Shown here one piece after another: positions 33,138 to 42,101 of a stretch of 64,000 nucleotides of DNA; position 1 is the stretch's first letter; each line of letters begins with the position of its first letter. This DNA comes from Ruegeria sp. HKCCA6707. GTDB lineage: Bacteria > Pseudomonadota > Alphaproteobacteria > Rhodobacterales > Rhodobacteraceae. The stretch lies in the NCBI RefSeq assembly GCF_013033515.1, contig NZ_WQEG01000001.1, positions 682,001 through 746,000 of the forward strand. The letters are read 5' to 3'. The position numbers and the translations under genes are program-made. The notes under the pieces are model-generated. The model did not search any database and was not told the origin of the DNA. It saw only the letters and a list, made by a program, of their open reading frames with translations.

Positions 33138-34303
33138 GCCTGCCCCCCTGCCCGTAGCACAGTCACCGCGCAGCTTGTGCCGACGCCGCCATGTGTATCG
33201 GCCAAAGCGTGGCCGAGCGGACGTTCTGGCTGCAGACCCTTGTGGTATCGGCCTTCCAGCAGCAACGCACAGGTGGCGGCTTGTCCGACCCCCGTTGCCC
33301 CAACCGGCGCACCTTGCCCGATCAGACCACCGGACAGATTGATAGGGCAAGCGCCATCCGCATCAAACCGACCATCCCGCAAAGCGGCAACCGGATCAGC
33401 GGACAGGCCGAGCGCCGCAATCGCTTGTAACTCAGCACCTACATAGGCGTCATAAACCTCTGCAAGGTCAATCGCCGAGGCGCTGATACCCGCCATTTCA
33501 TAGGCACGCTTCGCCGCGAGTGATTTGGCTTCGAAACGACCCAGAGATTTGCGATGACCCAAGCCGGGCAGATCGGATGCCGCCCCAATGCCGGTGATCG
33601 CGGGTGCACGGGTTTGTCGCAAGGCAGGTGCTGCTTCGCGCGCGGACAGGATCAGCGCAGCCGCCCCGTCGCTAAGGGGCGAGCAATGCAGGCGTTTGTA
33701 CGGGGATGCAATCACTGGAGAGGCTTCAAATTCCTCCGCCGTATGTATCCTAGGAAGATGCGCGCCGGGATTCTCACAAGCGTTGCAACGGTTTTTGGTG
33801 GCGACGCGGTCCAGATCGGTCCCTGCTGCACCATATTCGGCCGCAAAGGCCTGCCAGGACAGGGCATAAAGGCCAGTTGCGGTGATACCCGAAAGGCCAT
33901 CGGTCCAGAAATCGAAAGAATAGCCATAGAGCTCGCGAATGCTGTCACCGTCCAGCGCACTGGCTGACGGATCTACGCCCAAGACAGCAACCCTCTGCGC
34001 CCGTCCAGACAGGATGCGTTCGACACCTACATGAACCGCGTATTGACCTGAACCGCCCCCACCCTCAACCCGCAACGTCTCTGCACCGCAAAGACCAATA
34101 TCCTGGGCAATCACAGAAGCCGGGTTAAGTTGAAGCGTGAAAAAATCGCTTTCCGAAGAAACAATCAGCGCGTCAATATCGCCGGGTTCCAACCCGGCCA
34201 TCCTAAGTGCATCGCTGAACGCCTGCGCAGCCCAATCCCGAAAGCCAGACCCGTCGCGCCGCCGGTTGAAAGGCGTCAATGCTGCACCGATGACCAGTAC
34301 CAA
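33134..34303 (-). CDS. Thiolase-like protein lacking the nucleophilic cysteine
   Basis: This is a 389-residue SCP-x/thiolase-superfamily protein (MVLVIGAALTPFNRRRDGSGFRDWAAQAF, C-terminal ADTHGGVGTSC). In true thiolases the nucleophile lies in a CASG motif near residue 85, but here the aligned stretch is VEGGGGSGQYA (residues 79-89), so the Cys is replaced by Gly. This pattern, with an adjacent DUF35 protein, is that of retro-aldolases such as Ltp2 rather than acyl-transferring thiolases. The DLAEVYDAYV segment may supply the catalytic tyrosine. It leads the operon with DUF35 and acyl-CoA synthetase. Confidence 0.9.
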   Translation of the reverse strand: MVLVIGAALTPFNRRRDGSGFRDWAAQAFSDALRMAGLEPGDIDALIVSSESDFFTLQLNPASVIAQDIGLCGAETLRVEGGGGSGQYAVHVGVERILSGRAQRVAVLGVDPSASALDGDSIRELYGYSFDFWTDGLSGITATGLYALSWQAFAAEYGAAGTDLDRVATKNRCNACENPGAHLPRIHTAEEFEASPVIASPYKRLHCSPLSDGAAALILSAREAAPALRQTRAPAITGIGAASDLPGLGHRKSLGRFEAKSLAAKRAYEMAGISASAIDLAEVYDAYVGAELQAIAALGLSADPVAALRDGRFDADGACPINLSGGLIGQGAPVGATGVGQAATCALLLEGRYHKGLQPERPLGHALADTHGGVGTSCAVTVLRAGGQA

Positions 34304-34387
34304 TAGGCGATCCTCCCCGGAGGGAGATTGACTCAGTAAATTTGTTCATACAAGTCTGTAATAGCAAATTGTTGAAAGGGCCGAGCG
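34304..34387. promoter_or_regulatory. Divergent promoter region with TTGT-N4-ACAA repeat
   Basis: This 84-bp gap separates the thiolase-like operon and the MFS gene. It holds the inverted repeat TTGT TCAT ACAA at 34342-34353, a possible binding site for a GntR-type or similar dimeric regulator. The site is short, so chance is possible. Confidence 0.4.
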
Positions 34388-35533
34388 TTGACGACTCGGA
34401 ATGTCCATTGGCTTAGCCAGGCCCTGCCGGTATTGGGATGTTTTGGCGGTGGCAGTCTTTACGGCTGGTCCGGCCTTTTGCCCGCTGTTCAAAACGCGTT
34501 TGACGTCGGCAACGCCTCCGCATCCATGGTGTTCTCGTTTGCGCTGGTCAGCTTTACGTTTGGTGTTCTGATTGGCCCTGCTCTGTTAGCCAAACTGCCA
34601 GCACGTGCATGCCTGCCTGCTATTTCGGGCCTGGCAGCTGCAAGTCTGCTGCTGTCTGCGCGGGCGCAGGCTTTTGAGGTGTTTGTGCTGGGTTATGGCA
34701 TCGGCTTTGGGTTTGCTGCGGGGGCGCTTTACAATCACGCACTGGGCGTTGCTGCAGCTTCGCGTCTGCCAACGCTCCTTGTTCCCGTCAGCGTCGCCGC
34801 GTTCGGATTGGGCGGAGTTGTCTTTGGCCCGATGAGTGTATGGCTGATCGAGCTTGGCTGGTCGCTCAGCGCGCTATTGCCTGTATTGGGGTGCATGGTT
34901 CTAATCGCTGCGGTTTCGTCAGTGACGAAACCCGCATTGGACACCAACGCGATCCGCACAACCGTGCGGTCAGAGGTCATCAAACCAAACCGCGTGATCC
35001 TTTTGCTTTGGGCTATCTTCGCCACCGGTTCCTGCGCTGGCCTAATTGTTCTGGGCCTTGCCCCGAAACTGCTGCCTTCCGGCACACATACTGCGGGAAT
35101 GGCAGTTTTCGGTGTTGCCGCAGGCAATACGCTGGGGCGTCTTTCGGCTGCCGGTGTGGCAACCCGTCGTGGACCGTTGCGCGGCTTTGTCGGTGCCGTG
35201 CTGCTTTCGGTGGCGGCATTGTCCGCATTACTGGTGCCTGGCGTGTCAGAGATGATGATGACGGTGCTGATTTTTCTGGTGGCGCTGTCATATGGCCAGA
35301 TCGCCGCACAAACACCGTTGTTGGTATCCGCACGCGTTCCAGCCCCGGCGTTTTCGAGCGCGTTTGGCTGGGTTTTTACCGGATGGGGCGTTGCCGGCTT
35401 GCTGGGGCCGTGGGGCGCGGGATGGCTGTACGACCAGACCGGTGATATGCGGCTGACCCTTCTGGCCTGCATCGGGTTTTTGTTTCTCAGCCTTCTGCTG
35501 ATCACACGGCTGCCCACAACAGACCCAGGCTAG
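34388..35533 (+). CDS. MFS transporter
   Basis: This is a 381-residue integral membrane protein with about 12 hydrophobic segments in two six-helix halves. The first half has GGGSLYGWSGLLPAVQNAF, typical of the OFA/oxalate-formate antiporter-like branch of the major facilitator superfamily, which carries small carboxylates. The start is a TTG at 34388 behind GAAAGGGCC. It diverges from the acyl-CoA ligase operon and precedes the sugar operon by 61 bp, so it could feed either one. Confidence 0.86.
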   Translation: MTTRNVHWLSQALPVLGCFGGGSLYGWSGLLPAVQNAFDVGNASASMVFSFALVSFTFGVLIGPALLAKLPARACLPAISGLAAASLLLSARAQAFEVFVLGYGIGFGFAAGALYNHALGVAAASRLPTLLVPVSVAAFGLGGVVFGPMSVWLIELGWSLSALLPVLGCMVLIAAVSSVTKPALDTNAIRTTVRSEVIKPNRVILLLWAIFATGSCAGLIVLGLAPKLLPSGTHTAGMAVFGVAAGNTLGRLSAAGVATRRGPLRGFVGAVLLSVAALSALLVPGVSEMMMTVLIFLVALSYGQIAAQTPLLVSARVPAPAFSSAFGWVFTGWGVAGLLGPWGAGWLYDQTGDMRLTLLACIGFLFLSLLLITRLPTTDPG

Positions 35534-35594
35534 CGATCTGTTGACATAATCAATTTGTTACTACTAATGTGATTGCAACAGGGGGGGAGTTGGC

Positions 35595-36440
35595 GTGAAG
35601 TTCGGTATCCATTCGGGATTGTGGATGAAGGCCTGGACCGACGATCCGGACCCGATCCTCGAAACTGTTGCTCAAATCGGCTATGACATTGTCGAACTCT
35701 CGCTGCTTGGCGTCGGGCTTGATCGGGCTGACAAGATCCGGTCAAAGGCCAGCGAGTGTGGGTTAACCGTAACATGTTCAACCGGCCTCGGGCCCGATGC
35801 GGACCCGACCTCAGAAGATCCGGCCATCCGTGACAACGCGGTAGTTGTACTTAGCGATGCGATCCGGACAACCGCGCGATTGGGATCCAAAAGCCTCGCC
35901 GGTGTGGTCGCCGCACCTTGGGGTGTTTTCGACCCAGCCAACAAACCCGCCCGCGCGTCTCGGTCAGCGGAGACTTTGGCGCGTGTCGCTCCGGTTCTGG
36001 AGGCCGAGGGCGTTTACCTTGGGATCGAAGCGCTCAACCGGTTCGAAAGCGACCTGACCTCGACAGCGGCAGAGACCTGCGCAATTGCTCGCGCGACAGG
36101 ATCGGATCACATCGGTGTGCTGCTCGACAGCTTCCACATGAATATCGAAGAGAAAGACCCACCTGCAGCAATCCGCGCGGCCGGTGATACGCTGGTGCAC
36201 TATCATGTGTCGGACAATGACCGGGGGCAGCCGGGCTTGGGCCGCTATGATTTCCCCGCTGATGCCAAGGCATTGAAAGATATCGGTTACAAAGGCTGTA
36301 TCGTGGCCGAGATGTTCGTGATGGCCGGACATGCGTCAAGCCGCGATCTCAACATCTGGCGCGATATCGAGCCCGACCCAACACGCGCTGCCGTGGAAAC
36401 GCTGGCCTATTTGAAGAAGGTCTTTGGCGATGTCAGCTGA
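35595..36440 (+). CDS. TIM-barrel sugar isomerase/epimerase (tagatose-3-epimerase-like)
   Basis: This is a 281-residue AP-endonuclease-2-fold protein resembling ketose 3-epimerases. Metal ligands are likely the Glu in YLGIEALNRF, the Asp in GVLLDSFHMN, the His in VHYHVSDNDRG, and the Glu in IVAEMFV. These four residues and the DTE-family landmarks (MKFGIHSGLW, IGYDIVELSLLG) fit epimerase or isomerase function on a ketose or ketose phosphate. The start is GTG at 35595 behind GGGGGG. It opens the sugar operon and overlaps dhaL by 11 bases. Confidence 0.9.
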   Translation: MKFGIHSGLWMKAWTDDPDPILETVAQIGYDIVELSLLGVGLDRADKIRSKASECGLTVTCSTGLGPDADPTSEDPAIRDNAVVVLSDAIRTTARLGSKSLAGVVAAPWGVFDPANKPARASRSAETLARVAPVLEAEGVYLGIEALNRFESDLTSTAAETCAIARATGSDHIGVLLDSFHMNIEEKDPPAAIRAAGDTLVHYHVSDNDRGQPGLGRYDFPADAKALKDIGYKGCIVAEMFVMAGHASSRDLNIWRDIEPDPTRAAVETLAYLKKVFGDVS

Positions 36441-36960
36441 CCGTTTCTTTCAACTGCTGCAGGCCCGCTATGCCCGTGAAGCCGACCATCTCAACACGCT
36501 GGACGCTGCCATAGGGGATGGCGATCACGGGACAACCATGCAGCGTGGCCTGACAAAGGCAACGACGGCAGAAGATGGCAAACGCGCAAAAGCCTTCATG
36601 CGCGCCTCGGGCGGGGCATCGGGCACTTTGTTCGGTCTGATCTTGCTTGAAATAGAAACGCACCTGGACACAGGTGCACCCCTGAACCTGACACGAGCAT
36701 GCGACCGTATCTGCGATTTGGGGGACGTGGCACCGGGCGACAAAAGCATGGTCGACGCCCTGTACCCGGCGCTTGCCGCGCAGCACAGCGGAGTGGCGGC
36801 AATGATCTCTGCCGCGACGAAGGGGCGCGACGCAACCGTGGACATGTCCGCCCGTAGGGGCCGCGCGCAATATGTCGAAAATGCAGGGCGCGGGCATATG
36901 GATCCCGGCGCTGCCTCGGTGGTGATTTTTCTGGAGACCCTTGCGGAGGTGTCGCCATGA
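36430..36960 (+). CDS. DhaL-type kinase subunit
   Basis: This is a 176-residue ADP/ATP-binding subunit of the dihydroxyacetone kinase family. The nucleotide-binding signature is complete: AAIGDGDHGTTMQRGL, RASGGASGTLFGL, VAPGDKSMVDALYP and RGRAQYVENAGRGHMDPGA. No DhaM (PTS-linked) gene is present, so phosphoryl transfer should use ATP directly, with DhaK and DhaL on separate chains as in DhaK-type tetrulose and pentulose kinases. The gene overlaps the epimerase and dhaK genes, making it translationally coupled. Confidence 0.93.
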   Translation: MSADRFFQLLQARYAREADHLNTLDAAIGDGDHGTTMQRGLTKATTAEDGKRAKAFMRASGGASGTLFGLILLEIETHLDTGAPLNLTRACDRICDLGDVAPGDKSMVDALYPALAAQHSGVAAMISAATKGRDATVDMSARRGRAQYVENAGRGHMDPGAASVVIFLETLAEVSP

Positions 36961-37979
36961 AAAAGCTGTTCAACACCCCAGAGACGATGGTCGATGATAT
37001 GCTGGACGGCTTTGTCAGCGCATTTCCCCAAGTGCAACGCGGCCAGAGCGATCCCCGCGTGATCATTCGCGGATCTGCGAACCGCAAGAACGCCGATGAG
37101 AAAGTCACGTTGTTGATCGGCAACGGCTCGGGACATGAGCCGATTGCCATGGGCTTTGTCGGCGCCGGGCTGCTGGACGCCAATATCGTTGGAGATGTTT
37201 TTGCAGCGCCTTCGGCAGATCTGATCCTTGACGGGATTTCCGAAGTGACCGGCGCGGCGGGCTCGATCCTGCTGATATCGCAGCATTCCGGTGACATGAT
37301 CAACGGGCGCGCAGCCACGATGATGGCACAGGATTTGGGCGTCCAGACCCTTCCCCTACCAATGTATGACGACATTTCCGCCGCACCGCCAGAGCGCAAA
37401 CAGGACCGGCGCGGTGCGCCGGGGACGATGTTCATCTACAAGATCCTTGGGGCAGCGGCCGAGGAAGGCCAGTCGCTTGAGGCATTGATGGCCCTGGGCA
37501 AAGCCGTGCGCGAGCGGCTTGTGACTCTTGCAGCGGCGATCACGCCGCCGGTGTCACCCTTGACGGGGAAATCCATGTTCGAACTGCCTGACGACGAAGT
37601 TTTCCTCGGTATGGGTGTTCACGGTGAACCGGGGGTTGGGCGTGTCAAAACAGGCCCCGTGCGCGATCTGGTCCGGCGGATGGTTGACGCTCTGCTGGCC
37701 GACCGCCCCATGCAAAGGGGCGCACAGGTTTGCGTGATCGTCAACGGAATGGGCGGCACCACAATGATGGAGCAGCTGACCGTTTGGGAGGAAACCCGCA
37801 CCGCGCTGGCCGAACACGGCATTCGCGCGATTGCTCCGATGATCGGCAGCTATGTCACAACCCAGGAAATGGGCGGGTTCTCGATTTCCTTCTTGGAACC
37901 CACTGAGGAGATGTTGCGGCACTGGCTGGCACCCTCCGACACGCCGTTTTTCCCGCAGATCAGGATGGAGGCCACATGA
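36957..37979 (+). CDS. DhaK-type ketose kinase substrate subunit
   Basis: This is a 340-residue DhaK subunit. The substrate is bound covalently through a histidine in DhaK proteins, and the conserved GMGVHGEPGV motif is present near residue 220. The N-terminal GNGSGHEPIAMGFVG and ISQHSGDMING segments are also typical. It overlaps dhaL and the aldolase gene by ATGA. Because an isomerase and a class I aldolase are encoded alongside, the natural substrate is likely a ketopentose or ketotetrose phosphorylated at a primary hydroxyl, rather than dihydroxyacetone itself (inference). Confidence 0.93.
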   Translation: MKKLFNTPETMVDDMLDGFVSAFPQVQRGQSDPRVIIRGSANRKNADEKVTLLIGNGSGHEPIAMGFVGAGLLDANIVGDVFAAPSADLILDGISEVTGAAGSILLISQHSGDMINGRAATMMAQDLGVQTLPLPMYDDISAAPPERKQDRRGAPGTMFIYKILGAAAEEGQSLEALMALGKAVRERLVTLAAAITPPVSPLTGKSMFELPDDEVFLGMGVHGEPGVGRVKTGPVRDLVRRMVDALLADRPMQRGAQVCVIVNGMGGTTMMEQLTVWEETRTALAEHGIRAIAPMIGSYVTTQEMGGFSISFLEPTEEMLRHWLAPSDTPFFPQIRMEAT

Positions 37980-38872
37980 GCATCTTTGATGATCCTGTTT
38001 ATGGTGTCGCCGTTGATCAAGGCAGCGGGCTCGAGGCCGCCCTGCGCAAGGTGCGCGGTTCACAAGCGCGCCCAGGTGATTTGCTGGATTTCAAACGTAT
38101 TACAGTTGAAACGCTCAGCCCGTTTGCCACCACCATGCTGGTTGATGCCTCGCTGGGCCGAGAGCTGTTGCCGTCCTTTGACACAAACTGCGTCAAAATG
38201 CTGGCCTATGAGGCGGACGTGTACCACATCTCAGACGACGACCGGATGACCAAACTGCCGGACAATCTGAGCGTTGCCGACTATCCGGTTCTGGGTGCCG
38301 AGATATTGAAGTTTTTTCTCTACTACGGGCCGAACGATCCGGCAGAGCTGAATCAGCGCAAGCAGGAGCTGGTGGCGCAGATCGGGGCCGCATGTCGCGA
38401 ACACGGGGTGACATTTCTGTTCGAACCGCTCGTCTATGATCGCGCCATTCCCGACAGCAGCTCTGCCGAATATGCGATCGCCAAACCGGGGCTCGTCGGA
38501 TCGGCCACCCGCACTTTTGCCGCTCCAGAATTCAATATTGATGTCCTGAAGGTCGAAATTCCCATCAACATCGCCAAAGTCGGCTCCGCCATGTCCGAAG
38601 CCGAAGCCATGGCGGCCTTCCGCGAAGCCGCTGCGGCGGCGGGCGACATCCCGCTCCTTTACCTCAGCGCCGGGGTCACGTTCGAACAATTCCGCGATGC
38701 ATTGGCCCTGTCACGCAAAGCGGGAGTCAATGCAAACGGGTTTATGTGCGGGCGCGCTATCTGGAGCGATGCAATCGACATTTTTGGTGCTGAAGGCCCT
38801 GCTGCGATGGCCCGATGGATGCAGTCGACCGGCCGCGAACGGTTGGATGCCTTGAAGGATGCGCTGACATGA
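37976..38872 (+). CDS. LacD-type class I aldolase (tagatose-bisphosphate / ketose-1-phosphate aldolase-like)
   Basis: This is a 298-residue aldolase of the DeoC/LacD superfamily. Recognisable segments are GVAVDQGSGLEAAL, TTMLVDASLG, TFLFEPLVYD and the Schiff-base lysine strand NIDVLKVEIPI; the C-terminal LLYLSAGVTFEQF is the phosphate-site strand. The expected reaction is reversible cleavage of a ketose phosphate to dihydroxyacetone phosphate or a related triose phosphate plus an aldehyde. It overlaps dhaK and the GntR gene (ATGA at 38869) and so is coupled to the kinase. Confidence 0.9.
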   Translation: MSIFDDPVYGVAVDQGSGLEAALRKVRGSQARPGDLLDFKRITVETLSPFATTMLVDASLGRELLPSFDTNCVKMLAYEADVYHISDDDRMTKLPDNLSVADYPVLGAEILKFFLYYGPNDPAELNQRKQELVAQIGAACREHGVTFLFEPLVYDRAIPDSSSAEYAIAKPGLVGSATRTFAAPEFNIDVLKVEIPINIAKVGSAMSEAEAMAAFREAAAAAGDIPLLYLSAGVTFEQFRDALALSRKAGVNANGFMCGRAIWSDAIDIFGAEGPAAMARWMQSTGRERLDALKDALT

Positions 38873-39597
38873 TGGAGGTGGCCAAATACAAGCAGGTTCA
38901 TCATGAAATTCTGAACCGGCTTCAAACCGGGCAATATGCAATTGGAATGCGTCTGCCTACCGAAAGCGAACTGTCAAATGCCTTTGGCGTCAGCCGGGTC
39001 ACCATCCGCAAGGCTTTGGAAATTCTGGTGCGCGACGGCTATCTCACCTCACGCCAGGGCAGCGGATACAACGTCGCGACTTTGTCGCCACCGACCTCGA
39101 CCTGCCTTGTGTCTTTCACCGACAAGGTTCTGCGCGAAGGCCGCGTGCCCGGGGCACGGCTGCTGCGCCTTGAGGTCCAGGCTAAGACAGTGCCAGCCGC
39201 CGTCAACGAGTTCTTCAATGAACCGCTGGTTCTGGTTGAACGGCTACGCACCATCGATGATGTGCCGGGTATGCTGACCCAGACATGGATCCCCAGCCGG
39301 TTGGTGCCGCATATCTCAGCCGATCATTTTCCGGAAACCGGGCAGAGCCAATCCATTCTCAGAATTTTGCAGCAAGTGTTCGCACTGGCCTGGACCAGCG
39401 CGTGCGAGACGTTGGACAGCCTGCTTGCCGAACCGGAAATTGCCGAACTGCTGAACATACCCGCCGGCACCCCAATTCTGTCGCAGGCCTGCACTGCCTT
39501 TGACGCCGACGGGGCGCCGGTTTTCTTTGATCAGGTGTTCCGTCAGGGACCCATCAGTTTTGATCTGGCCGGGGCCGCCCCGCGCCAGACCGCTTAG
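38869..39597 (+). CDS. GntR family transcriptional regulator (UTRA type)
   Basis: This is a 242-residue HutC-type GntR regulator. The N-terminal winged helix is clear (LQTGQYAIGMRLPTESELSNAFGVSRVTIRKALEILVRDGYLTSRQGSG), followed by a UTRA ligand-binding domain (residues ~85-235) that usually binds a sugar or phosphorylated pathway intermediate. Lying inside the operon, it is probably autoregulated. Its start overlaps the aldolase stop codon. Confidence 0.94.
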   Translation: MMEVAKYKQVHHEILNRLQTGQYAIGMRLPTESELSNAFGVSRVTIRKALEILVRDGYLTSRQGSGYNVATLSPPTSTCLVSFTDKVLREGRVPGARLLRLEVQAKTVPAAVNEFFNEPLVLVERLRTIDDVPGMLTQTWIPSRLVPHISADHFPETGQSQSILRILQQVFALAWTSACETLDSLLAEPEIAELLNIPAGTPILSQACTAFDADGAPVFFDQVFRQGPISFDLAGAAPRQTA

Positions 39598-39611
39598 GAA
39601 GGGCGATACTC

Positions 39612-41036
39612 ATGTCGCTGACGATTGGATTAATCAACGCTTCTCTTCCAAGCTACTTCCCCGTCAAGCACGGTGTGTTCGAGGCATGCTCTGATTGGCT
39701 ACGTAAACTTGCCGCCTCCTACGACGTCTCAGTCGTGGTTGCCGAAACAGTTCCGATGAATGGGGTCGAAGCCCGCGGTGCGGTGGATGAGTTGCGTGCA
39801 GAAGGCGCGGATTTTCTGCTGCTTTTGCACGGTGGTTTCACCATGGGTGACGTAGTGCGGGAAGTGGCGCGGGAAAACCTGCCCATGGGTGTCTGGGCCA
39901 CGCCCGAACCAACGCTGACCGAGGATATACAGCTTAACAATTTTGTATCGCTGAACATGTCGATGTCGATCCTGCGCGGTGTGCGGGACACCCGCCAATT
40001 CCCGGTGCAGTGGTATCTGGGCGCGCCCGACGAAGAACACCTGGAACAGCGGATGAGCCAAACCATCCGCGCGCTTACTGCGCGCAAGGCGCTGGACGGT
40101 GTGCGGATCGGGGTCGTCGGTGGACTGGCCATGACCTTCTACAATATGGAGGTGTCATCCGACACATTGCTCCGCCAGCTTGGCGTCTGGACCGAGCATG
40201 TGGATATCCACCGCATGACCGACCTGATGACCGCTCAATCCGATGCGGATGTGGCGGCCGAGCTGTCAGCCATGACCAGAGCCGCCGAAGTGCGCGGCGT
40301 TTCTGATGACCAGATGGTCCTGACCGCCCGTGCGGTTCTGGCCTTGCGGCAAATCGCGGCAGAGGGTGGCTATGATGCGTTGACGGTGTCCGACTGGCCC
40401 GCCTTGCAGGATCATCCCGGAATGCATCCCGGTGCGGCGTTCAGCTGGCTTGAAGAAAACGATGCGCTGCCAATCGCATCAGAGGGCGATGTTCTGGGCG
40501 CTGTCACGCAGCTGGTGGCCAAGTCTCTGACTGGTCGCGTGGGCTGTTTGCTGGACATGACCTCACCCGATTTCGACCGCGACCAGATCCTGATGTGGCA
40601 TGGCGGCGGTGGGCCGCTGTATATGGCGGACAAAGGGATTGCGTGGATCAACCACCCGATGATCGGACGCGGCACCGAGGCCGGGCCGATTCACGGTGCT
40701 ATCGCGGATTACGAGTTTGCCCATGGCGATTGTACGATCCTGCGCGTCTCGCGCCATGGCACGGCGCGTTTTGTGCTGGAAGGCGCAGTTTCCGAAGGCC
40801 CGGCCCCGGGCTTTACCGGGTGCCGCGGTTGGATCGGAGACTTTTCTGACGCAAAGGGCGCCTGGTCAGCGCGTGACGTCGTGACAACGGTTTTGGAACA
40901 CGGACTGGAACATCACTTTATCCTTGTTCCCGGTCGCCACCGCGCCGTTTTCGAGGAGTTTGCCCAATGGTGCAGTATGTCTGCGTTGCCGATCATACCG
41001 TCCCATGACGGCCTGCCACAAGGAGCTGGCCTGTGA
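39612..41036 (+). CDS. L-fucose/L-arabinose isomerase-like protein
   Basis: This is a 474-residue member of the FucI/AraA-type ketol isomerase superfamily. Markers: an N-terminal Rossmann-like domain (LTIGLINASLPSYFPVKHGVF), DFLLLLHGGFTMGDVV, VRIGVVGGLAMTFYNMEV, and the C-terminal WHGGGGPLYMADKGIAWINHPMIGRG, where the motif WHGGGGP with its histidine corresponds to the metal-binding region of FucI-like enzymes. It probably converts an aldose to the ketose that DhaK-DhaL phosphorylates. The aldose is unknown. The start at 39612 is 15 bp after the GntR gene. Confidence 0.88.
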   Translation: MSLTIGLINASLPSYFPVKHGVFEACSDWLRKLAASYDVSVVVAETVPMNGVEARGAVDELRAEGADFLLLLHGGFTMGDVVREVARENLPMGVWATPEPTLTEDIQLNNFVSLNMSMSILRGVRDTRQFPVQWYLGAPDEEHLEQRMSQTIRALTARKALDGVRIGVVGGLAMTFYNMEVSSDTLLRQLGVWTEHVDIHRMTDLMTAQSDADVAAELSAMTRAAEVRGVSDDQMVLTARAVLALRQIAAEGGYDALTVSDWPALQDHPGMHPGAAFSWLEENDALPIASEGDVLGAVTQLVAKSLTGRVGCLLDMTSPDFDRDQILMWHGGGGPLYMADKGIAWINHPMIGRGTEAGPIHGAIADYEFAHGDCTILRVSRHGTARFVLEGAVSEGPAPGFTGCRGWIGDFSDAKGAWSARDVVTTVLEHGLEHHFILVPGRHRAVFEEFAQWCSMSALPIIPSHDGLPQGAGL

Positions 41037-42076
41037 CGGCTGTTCACCTCAAAGGGGTCCGCAAGGACTATGGCAATTTCACCGCGATCTCCCATATCGA
41101 TCTCGACATCGCGTCCGGAGAGCTTGTCGCCCTGTTAGGTCCGTCAGGCTGCGGCAAGACCACAACGCTGCGGATGATTGCCGGGCTGGAAATTCCGACG
41201 AGCGGCCAGATTTGCTTTGACGGCAAGGATGTCTCAGAAGTGCCGGTGCAAAACCGCAATGTCGGCATGGTTTTCCAGCGCTATGCGCTGTTCCCTCATA
41301 TGTCCGTGGAAAAGAACATTCTGTTCGGGCTCAAGGTACGCGGAACCGACAAGGCCGAGGCCGAAGACCGGCTGGAGCAAATTCTCGATGTCGTGCAACT
41401 TCAACAATTTCGTCACCGATTTCCCGCGCAGCTATCGGGCGGGCAGATGCAGCGCGTGGCCATCGCGCGTACGTTGATCACCAACCCTTCTGTCCTGATG
41501 ATGGACGAACCTCTGGCAAATCTCGACACCAAGCTGCGCGGCGAGATGCGACGCTTTATTCGAAACCTGCAGCAGAGGCTGGGAATCACCACGATCTTTG
41601 TAACCCACGATCAGATCGAAGCTATGGAACTTGCTGACCGGGTGGCCGTGATCTTCAACGGCAATCTCGCCCAGTTTGACGAGCCCGATACCTTGTACAA
41701 ACACCCCAAAAGCGTTGAGGTCGCCGATTTCATGGGGGCTACAAACGTCTTTGCGGCGCAGATCAACGACAAGACCGCAACGCTGGATTTTGGCGCGTTG
41801 ACCTTTGACGCGCCGTCGCAGAATGGCACGCGCTCGGTGATGCTACGAAGCGAAGCGATCGACCTGCATCTGGACGAACCAACGGATGTGCAAAACGTTT
41901 TTCGGGGCACCATCGCGACCCGAGATTTCTTTGGCGCCAACATCACCTACGGGGTCACCTGCGGCCACGAGACGGTTCAGGTCACAGAACAATCCCGCCG
42001 CGTTATCGACGTCGGGCAAGACGTCTGGCTGACCATCCCGCCCGAGCGGATCTGGGTCATTCAGAAAAACGACTAG
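41033..42076 (+). CDS. ABC transporter ATP-binding protein (PotA/YnjD-like)
   Basis: This is a 347-residue ATPase with Walker A GPSGCGKTT, the Q-loop region, signature LSGGQMQRVAIA, Walker B VLMMDEPLANLD and the switch histidine in FVTHDQ. The C-terminal ~110 residues form a TOBE-type domain, as in PotA/MalK and iron/polyamine-type importers. It starts with GTG at 41033, overlapping the isomerase stop. It energises the importer made with the two permeases and binding protein that follow. Confidence 0.95.
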   Translation: MTAVHLKGVRKDYGNFTAISHIDLDIASGELVALLGPSGCGKTTTLRMIAGLEIPTSGQICFDGKDVSEVPVQNRNVGMVFQRYALFPHMSVEKNILFGLKVRGTDKAEAEDRLEQILDVVQLQQFRHRFPAQLSGGQMQRVAIARTLITNPSVLMMDEPLANLDTKLRGEMRRFIRNLQQRLGITTIFVTHDQIEAMELADRVAVIFNGNLAQFDEPDTLYKHPKSVEVADFMGATNVFAAQINDKTATLDFGALTFDAPSQNGTRSVMLRSEAIDLHLDEPTDVQNVFRGTIATRDFFGANITYGVTCGHETVQVTEQSRRVIDVGQDVWLTIPPERIWVIQKND

Positions 42077-42101
42077 TGGAAAGAAATCAGAGGAGGAGAC
42101 C

